From NCBI RefSeq assembly GCF_026239655.1, contig NZ_JAPIVO010000004.1:1-64000 (forward strand): a DNA stretch of 64,000 nucleotides, read 5' to 3'. The notes beneath the pieces were generated by a model. It was not told the origin of the DNA. It searched no databases and was given only the letters and a program-made list of their open reading frames with translations. The stretch comes from Pedobacter sp. MR2016-24 (GTDB taxonomy: Bacteria > Bacteroidota > Bacteroidia > Sphingobacteriales > Sphingobacteriaceae). Shown here in pieces: positions 59,394-64,000 of the stretch. Numbering within the stretch: the first letter of the stretch is position 1; each line of letters starts with the position of its first letter. Made by a program: the position numbers and the translations under genes.

Positions 59394-59873
59394 TTACTTC
59401 TTTACACGGAATGAGAAGTGCGTTTGTATAAAATAGCTCATCACGGCCAGCAATATAGTCGTAATAAACTTGGATATAGTCGGATAAAAATTGAAGGTCT
59501 CTACCAGTAACTTAATCAGCGCGAAATTGAGTAATAAGTTTGTCCCTACTACAATGGCATACCGAAAGAGCTGGATTCTGCCTTTGAGATCTGATTTTGT
59601 AAATACCAGATATTTATTCAGCGTAAAACCGATGATAAAAGTAAGCGGTGCTTCAATAATTAATGTGGCTACAGGTGCTGTGATCATTCCAGGACGGAAG
59701 GGGAGTATGACATCCTGCTGTTGAAGTACGTAATTATAGATCAGAAAATAGAGTATAATTCCACTTGCCGTGTTGGTTCCGCCAGATACGATATACCTGA
59801 AAGTATGAATAGGTATCCAACGTGAAAATGGGGGGTAAAAAAAATCTATAAACTTAAGAAGGGCTTTACGCAT
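59394..59873 (-). CDS. GtrA-family membrane protein
   Basis: A 159-residue protein with four hydrophobic segments (about 23-43, 58-80, 98-120, 128-150). The N-terminal FRYIVSGGTNTASGIILYFL and KYLVFTKSD motifs are characteristic of GtrA. Such proteins are thought to flip undecaprenyl-linked sugars for glycan modification. No glycosyltransferase partner is adjacent here. Confidence 0.85.
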   Translation of the reverse strand: MRKALLKFIDFFYPPFSRWIPIHTFRYIVSGGTNTASGIILYFLIYNYVLQQQDVILPFRPGMITAPVATLIIEAPLTFIIGFTLNKYLVFTKSDLKGRIQLFRYAIVVGTNLLLNFALIKLLVETFNFYPTISKFITTILLAVMSYFIQTHFSFRVKK

Positions 59874-59940
59874 ATTAAAAACAGATGGTACCTTAAAGAG
59901 GGCAAGTTAGGAATAGATTCCCATTTACGGAAATCAGATC

Positions 59941-60627
59941 TTAACGGCTTACTGCGGGTGCCGAAATATAGTCTACAACCGCACAATAGCGATATCCGGG
60001 ATGTTTCCTGATGTTTACACCAACAAGGCTCAGGTTATAGCTGGTGCCTAATATTGTTTTTCGATGACCAAGATCAGGCACATTTTTGTCCAGTAACAAC
60101 ATACATACATTAGCTAGGCCTTTGGAGAAGCCGAATGCAAGATTCTCGGAAATAGCGCGACCAGGATAGTATTTATAGATCCTGTCCTTAACCGTTCTGC
60201 CATCAAATGAATTATGCCCGGCAATATTGTTCTTGCTCAAATCTTTGGCATGCTGCTGCGCAATATAAGTCAGCGTTTCATCCGGACTAAATAACGTTAA
60301 TCCTTTAATCTCCTGCAGATCTTCTTTCAGACCCCTGTAGTACTTGTCTTTCCTGTTTACGCGCAGGTCATCATAATTGCTGTATTGCCTCATATCGGCA
60401 TTATAGGCATCCACAAAATCCTGGAAATAAGTATTGAAAAACTTTTCGCCATCTGTGCGTGCTAGGTTCATATAGAACACTATCTTTTTTTCTTCTTCAT
60501 TCAGGTAAGGGGTGTTTTTAGCAGTATTCGCATTATCAAGCTCTTGCTTAGTCCACATATATGATTGTGCATGTAATCCGGGACTAAGCATGAAGAAAAA
60601 TAAAAAGACTGCAGCGATAGATTTCAT
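59941..60627 (-). CDS. Secreted CAP-domain protein (SCP/PR1 family)
   Basis: A 228-residue exported protein with signal peptide (about 1-20, ending LHA-Q). The C-terminal half is a CAP/YkwD-like domain: LARTDGEKFFNTYF, AQQHAKDLSKNNIAGHNSFDGRT with the conserved His, ISENLAFG and GHRKTILGTSYNLSLVGV. Bacterial CAP proteins are common, with mostly unknown functions. A minus-strand -7 match TATTTTTG (60669-60676) lies 42 bases upstream of the ATG. Confidence 0.88.
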   Translation of the reverse strand: MKSIAAVFLFFFMLSPGLHAQSYMWTKQELDNANTAKNTPYLNEEEKKIVFYMNLARTDGEKFFNTYFQDFVDAYNADMRQYSNYDDLRVNRKDKYYRGLKEDLQEIKGLTLFSPDETLTYIAQQHAKDLSKNNIAGHNSFDGRTVKDRIYKYYPGRAISENLAFGFSKGLANVCMLLLDKNVPDLGHRKTILGTSYNLSLVGVNIRKHPGYRYCAVVDYISAPAVSR

Positions 60628-60885
60628 GTTCCTTAAACGTTGATGTGTATGTTTTTGTACAGAATAGACAAAAATACTCAGGAAAGGTTTAAGAAAACAT
60701 CAATTGCCCCCTCGCGCTTAATAAATACACAGATCCTGGATTTCATTTTTAACTCTAAAGTATCGCTAAAGTTCATTGTGATTTTAAATGAATTAAATTA
60801 TATTTGTTTTATTGTAATATTGGGGGGCTTACCGTTGCATATTTGCCTGGGGCACCTCATCAGGTGATTTTATTGTACAAAAAAT
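60628..60885. other. Gene-free region between the CAP gene and the dinD remnant
   Basis: No convincing gene. A plus-strand ORF at 60640-60867 has no recognisable protein character. CACCT-CATC-AGGTG at 60853-60866 followed by ATTTTATT resembles a weak terminator, and TTGTACAA (60873-60880) is an 8-bp palindrome 5 bases before the dinD start codon. Confidence 0.5.
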
Positions 60886-61391
60886 ATGAAAAAGTAACTC
60901 ATAGAAGAGTTATTTGTCCGCCTGGAACAGGTAAAATATGAAAAAGATTTAATAGAGCACTGGAGTGCTCTTGATCCGCAACAAATTCTGAAATATGCCA
61001 AATGGCGTAATTTTATGAAGGTGATTAATAACGCGAAGACTGCATGCGAAAACAGCGCTGTAGCTATTCTGGATCATTTTGTTGACGTCAACAAAATGAT
61101 CCCATTGGGCAAAGGAGGCACTAGACAAGTGGAAGATATTGCATGAACAAGGTATGCTTGCTACCTGATTGCACAAAATGGAGACGCTTCAAATAGCCAG
61201 ATTGCATTTGCGCAGACCTATTTTGCTGTTCAGACCAGAAAACAGGAAATCATTGAACAGCGGTTACTGGATGTTGATCGTTTAAATGCAAGGACTAAAC
61301 TGACACGTTCTGAGAAAAAACTATCTGGTGTATTGTATGAGCGAGGTGTAGATGAAAAGGCTTTGCTTTGATCAGAACTGCCGGGGATCAG
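60886..61391 (+). pseudogene. dinD: DNA-damage-inducible protein D (dinD) pseudogene
   Basis: Translation in one frame from ATG 60886 gives clear DinD sequence: [69 protein letters not shown] and [13 protein letters not shown]. Three lesions are visible: a TAA at 60895-60897 in place of the fourth codon, a TGA at 61144-61146 just before TRYACYL, and a single lost base near 61357-61359, after which [11 protein letters not shown] continues in a shifted frame to 61391. Homology then stops near the glyS terminator, so the 3' end is also missing. The gene is not functional. Family recall is from conserved DinD motifs. Confidence 0.88.
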
Positions 61392-61402
61392 ATGAAAAAG
61401 GA

Positions 61403-61475
61403 AAAACGACATCCTTGTATGATGCTGTCATTTTTGCAATGCAAAGACAGGTTTCAGAACAGGGATGTCGCTTTT
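61403..61475 (-). terminator. Long-loop hairpin terminator of glyS
   Basis: CGACATCCTTGT (61407-61418) and ACAGGGATGTCG (61459-61470) form a 12-bp stem with one mismatch across a 40-base loop. On the minus strand it ends in TTTTT after the stem, downstream of the glyS stop. Confidence 0.65.
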
Positions 61476-61501
61476 ATAACAAATTAGGAATTAAATCGCT
61501 T

Positions 61502-62980
61502 TTATCTTAATAAGTTCTTCCAGCTCACTTTACTTGCGATCAGCGAATCAAGATCTTTGATATCAATTCTTTGCTGCTCCATGCTGTCACGGTGACGGAT
61601 AGTTACACTGTCATCTTCCAGTGTCTGATGATCTACAGTAATACAGAAGGGTGTACCGATAGCATCTTGTCTGCGATAACGTTTACCAATAGAATCTTTC
61701 TCTTCAAAGACAACGTTATAATCCAGTTTTAAAGCGTCCATAATCTCCCTGGCTTTTTCCGGCAGACCATCTTTCTTCGTCAATGGTAAAATAGCAGCTT
61801 TTATAGGTGCCAGACAAGGATGCAGGTGTAATACTGTACGGCTATCCTGTTTTTCACCTTCACTTAAATCCTGCTCTTCAAAAGCATTGATCATAGTTAG
61901 CAAAAACATCCTGTCTAAACCAATAGATGTTTCAATAACGTAAGGAACATAATTCCCATAAGGTTTACCTTCTTCATTCAAGTCGTTATCGAAGTATTGC
62001 ATTTTTTTGCCGGAAAACTCCTGGTGCTGTGTTAAATCGAAATCTGTACGGCTATGGATACCTTCCACTTCTTTGAATCCGAACGGGAATTCAAACTCAA
62101 TATCTACGGCTGCATTGGCATAATGAGCTAATTTAGCATGATCGTGGTAACGGTATTTAGCTGCGTCAGTTCCTAAAGCAGTATGCCATTTTAGTCTTGC
62201 TTCTTTCCAGTAGGCGTACCATTTCATTTCCTCACCCGGACGAACAAAGAATTGCATTTCCATTTGTTCGAATTCACGCATACGCATAATAAACTGGCGT
62301 GCGATTACTTCATTTCTGAAAGCCTTACCGATCTGCGCAATTCCAAAAGGAATCTTCATCCTTCCGGATTTCTGTACGTTAAGGAAGTTTACGAAGATAC
62401 CTTGTGCCGTTTCAGGACGGAGATATACTTCTTCAGCACCTTCTGCCATTGCACCAAACTGGGTGCTGAACATCAGATTAAACTGACGTACATCAGTCCA
62501 GTTTTTCGTTCCGCTAACAGGGCAGGCGATTTCATGCTCTTCTATCAATACTTTTAACTGCTGCAGATTTTCCGCTTTTAGCGCATCATCCATATCAGCC
62601 TGCAGTTTTGCAGCTTTATCTGTTTTGCCGTCTTTCTCATAACGCGCAATCTTATCTTCTAATAACTGGTCGGCACGGTAACGTTTTTTTGAATCTTTAT
62701 TATCGATCATCGGGTCACTAAAACCATCAACGTGTCCGCTTGCTTTCCATACTTTAGGGTGCATAAATATTGCAGAATCAATCCCTACAATATTATCATG
62801 CATTTGAACCATTGATTTCCACCAATAGGTTTTTATATTATTTTTTAATTCTGCACCTAGCTGACCGTAATCATATACGGCACTTAATCCATCATAAATT
62901 TCGCTGCTTTGAAATACAAAACCATATTCCTTGGCGTGTGAGATCACATTCTTAAATTGTTCGTCGTTTGTTTTGGCCAT
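61502..62980 (-). CDS. glyS: Glycine--tRNA ligase, single-chain (class II) form
   Basis: It charges tRNA-Gly. The 492-residue protein is the eukaryote/archaea-like homodimeric type, not the alpha2beta2 GlyQS form. Class II motifs: motif 2 around RNEVIARQFIMRMREFEQMEMQ, motif 3 around ETSIGLDRMFLLTM. The anticodon-binding domain covers about residues 390-492 (CLAPIKAAILPLT). An exact -7 element (TATCTTTG, 62988-62995 on the minus strand) lies just 8 bases upstream of the ATG, which implies a very short leader. Confidence 0.96.
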   Translation of the reverse strand: MAKTNDEQFKNVISHAKEYGFVFQSSEIYDGLSAVYDYGQLGAELKNNIKTYWWKSMVQMHDNIVGIDSAIFMHPKVWKASGHVDGFSDPMIDNKDSKKRYRADQLLEDKIARYEKDGKTDKAAKLQADMDDALKAENLQQLKVLIEEHEIACPVSGTKNWTDVRQFNLMFSTQFGAMAEGAEEVYLRPETAQGIFVNFLNVQKSGRMKIPFGIAQIGKAFRNEVIARQFIMRMREFEQMEMQFFVRPGEEMKWYAYWKEARLKWHTALGTDAAKYRYHDHAKLAHYANAAVDIEFEFPFGFKEVEGIHSRTDFDLTQHQEFSGKKMQYFDNDLNEEGKPYGNYVPYVIETSIGLDRMFLLTMINAFEEQDLSEGEKQDSRTVLHLHPCLAPIKAAILPLTKKDGLPEKAREIMDALKLDYNVVFEEKDSIGKRYRRQDAIGTPFCITVDHQTLEDDSVTIRHRDSMEQQRIDIKDLDSLIASKVSWKNLLR

Positions 62981-62987
62981 AATATTG

Positions 62988-62995
62988 CAAAGATA
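62988..62995 (-). promoter_or_regulatory. Predicted -7 element of glyS
   Basis: The minus strand reads TATCTTTG, an exact TAnnTTTG. The transcription start would be about 62981-62982, next to the ATG at 62980. Confidence 0.5.
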
Positions 62996-63010
62996 GAATT
63001 TGAGGGGTAA

Positions 63011-63045
63011 TTTTAATCTATATTAAAGGCTAATTATTACTTTTG
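63011..63045 (+). promoter_or_regulatory. Predicted promoter of gldA
   Basis: TTTT (63011-63014), spacer 23, TACTTTTG (63038-63045, exact -7). It overlaps the alternative TTG start at 63043, so it argues for the ATG at 63064. Confidence 0.5.
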
Positions 63046-63063
63046 AGCAGGAGAGCTTTCAGT

Positions 63064-63771
63064 ATGAGTATAAAGGTAGAAGGATTGTCAAAATACTACG
63101 GACAACAAAAAGCGGTTAATGGAATGAGTTTTGAGGCAATGCCAGGTAAGATACTCGGATTTCTGGGGCCTAATGGCGCCGGAAAGTCTACTACAATGAA
63201 AATGCTCACCGGCTATCTGCAACCGACTTCAGGAAGAGCAACTCTTGGTGGATTTGATACACAGCTCCAAAGTCTGGAAATGAGACGCATTTTGGGATAT
63301 CTGCCAGAAAATACGCCCTTGTATACGGATATGTATGTGCGTGAGTTTCTTGCTTTTGTCGCTGATACCTATCAGCTCGAGCATACTGCTGTGAAGGTTA
63401 AAGAAGTGATAGACAGGGTAGGCCTGGGTGAAGAACAGCATAAAAAAATAAATATGCTGAGTAAAGGTTATAAACAACGTGTAGGGCTTGCACAGGCAAT
63501 CATTCATCAGCCTGAGATATTAATACTGGATGAACCTACTTCCGGACTGGATCCTAATCAGTTAAGTGATATCCGAACTTTAATAAAAGATCTTGGAGCC
63601 AACAAGACAGTTATTCTTTCCACACATATCATGCAGGAAGTAGAAGCACTTTGCGACCAGGTGATTATCATCAGGAAAGGAGAAATTGTTGCTAATTCTG
63701 CATTGACTGTTCTTAAAAGTCAACATCATACTGATTCTCTGGAAGATATTTTCAGAACGCTAACTAATTGA
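63064..63771 (+). CDS. gldA: ABC transporter ATPase GldA-like
   Basis: A 235-residue ABC ATPase of the gliding-motility GldA type, acting with GldF and GldG in species that glide. Walker A is FLGPNGAGKSTT, the signature MLSKGYKQRVGLAQA, Walker B ILILDEPTSGLDP, and the switch His lies in ILSTHIMQEVEAL. The N-terminal SIKVEGLSKYYGQQKAVNG fits GldA. The frame is open from a TTG at 63043, but the predicted promoter overlaps that codon, so ATG 63064 is used. No permease gene is adjacent; the ATPase may instead serve another export function. Confidence 0.85.
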   Translation: MSIKVEGLSKYYGQQKAVNGMSFEAMPGKILGFLGPNGAGKSTTMKMLTGYLQPTSGRATLGGFDTQLQSLEMRRILGYLPENTPLYTDMYVREFLAFVADTYQLEHTAVKVKEVIDRVGLGEEQHKKINMLSKGYKQRVGLAQAIIHQPEILILDEPTSGLDPNQLSDIRTLIKDLGANKTVILSTHIMQEVEALCDQVIIIRKGEIVANSALTVLKSQHHTDSLEDIFRTLTN

Positions 63772-63866
63772 GAAATAGCAATTTGTTAAACAGTTGTTAA
63801 GATTGGCCAACTTTTTGTTTAGGAGGTCAGTAAATTAACCAACACTGTAAACTTAAAATAAACGTT

Positions 63867-64000
63867 ATGAAAAAATTATTTTTACTAACAGCTCTCGCCG
63901 GAATGTTCGCAATCTCGAATGTTTCTGCTCAAACAAAAGACCCTGCTATGAGTGGTCAGAAATTAGGTATTGGCGCTGAATTTGCTTTTCCAACTGGTGA
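63867..64000 (+). CDS. Outer-membrane protein, 5' part only (cut by window end)
   Basis: Only 44 codons are in view, from ATG 63867. They encode a signal peptide (MKKLFLLTALAGMFAISNVS ending in AQ) followed by GQKLGIGAEFAFPTG, the beginning of a beta-barrel protein. It may be a PorT/OMP-type barrel like the one at 49710. The rest lies beyond the window. Confidence 0.7.
   Translation, partial: MKKLFLLTALAGMFAISNVSAQTKDPAMSGQKLGIGAEFAFPTG

Noticed and set aside
60640..60867. A 75-residue plus-strand ORF upstream of the dinD remnant
   Set aside because: No recognisable motif, AT-rich hydrophobic translation and no supporting context.
61144..61146. In-frame TGA in dinD as a recoded (selenocysteine) codon
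   Set aside because: A second stop at codon 4 and a downstream frameshift show gene decay, and the expected residue is a leucine.

Overview
The window reads as chromosomal DNA of a Bacteroidota bacterium, most likely Sphingobacteriaceae (Pedobacter-like). This rests on protein families and gene order: a GldA-type ABC ATPase, a PorT-like barrel, a CarboxypepD_reg/TonB receptor, the Bacteroidota FtsL and long FtsZ forms, a histone H1-like small protein, and promoters of the TTTG-N19-TAnnTTTG type instead of TTGACA/TATAAT. The genus is an inference. No prophage, insertion sequence, CRISPR array or tRNA gene was seen. Nearly all of it is core genome with few gaps.

Layout. 0-4.7 kb: a secreted aspartyl protease with a PDZ domain, an isolated 5S rRNA gene with its own promoter and terminator, a divergent GAPDH paralogue, a GNAT acetyltransferase and pgk. 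4.7-20.9 kb: a complete Bacteroidota division and cell wall (dcw) cluster, mraZ-rsmH-ftsL-ftsI-murE-mraY-murD-ftsW-murG-murC-ftsQ-ftsA-ftsZ, mostly with overlapping or abutting genes. Its two control points carry striking motifs: three tandem 10-bp GTGGTA repeats before mraZ, and four DnaA-box-like 9-mers built around a 17-bp inverted repeat between ftsA and ftsZ. 21-31.5 kb: a serine-palmitoyltransferase-like enzyme, a 59-residue histone H1-like protein, an AcpH-like gene with ligA and dapA, tyrS, and a penicillin acylase/membrane protein/LuxE-like acyl-protein synthetase operon.

31.7-43.8 kb is carbohydrate-centred: a TonB receptor, a GH31 glucosidase and the glycogen branching enzyme; then a pfkA / NAGK-like / gapA operon facing a NUDIX-winged-helix regulator whose Nudix box is degenerate, with a perfect 17-bp palindrome between them; and a second, intact NAGK-like kinase. 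44.2-51.6 kb: threonine aldolase, biotin carboxylase, riboflavin synthase, a histidine kinase, a small barrel, small hypotheticals and a YihY protein. 51.7-59.3 kb is a phenylalanine/tyrosine breakdown locus: hppD-hmgA, a fumarylacetoacetase with a flavin reductase, and a long phenylalanine hydroxylase. 59.4-64 kb: GtrA, a CAP-domain protein, a dinD pseudogene with three lesions, glyS, gldA and the start of an outer-membrane protein cut by the window edge.

The strongest candidates for something undescribed are the DnaA-box cluster before ftsZ, which would tie division to replication initiation, and the proposed NUDIX-regulator/pfkA operator system with a sugar-kinase-like protein that lacks its phosphate-binding aspartate. 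Functions come from motif recognition by eye; no database search was run.
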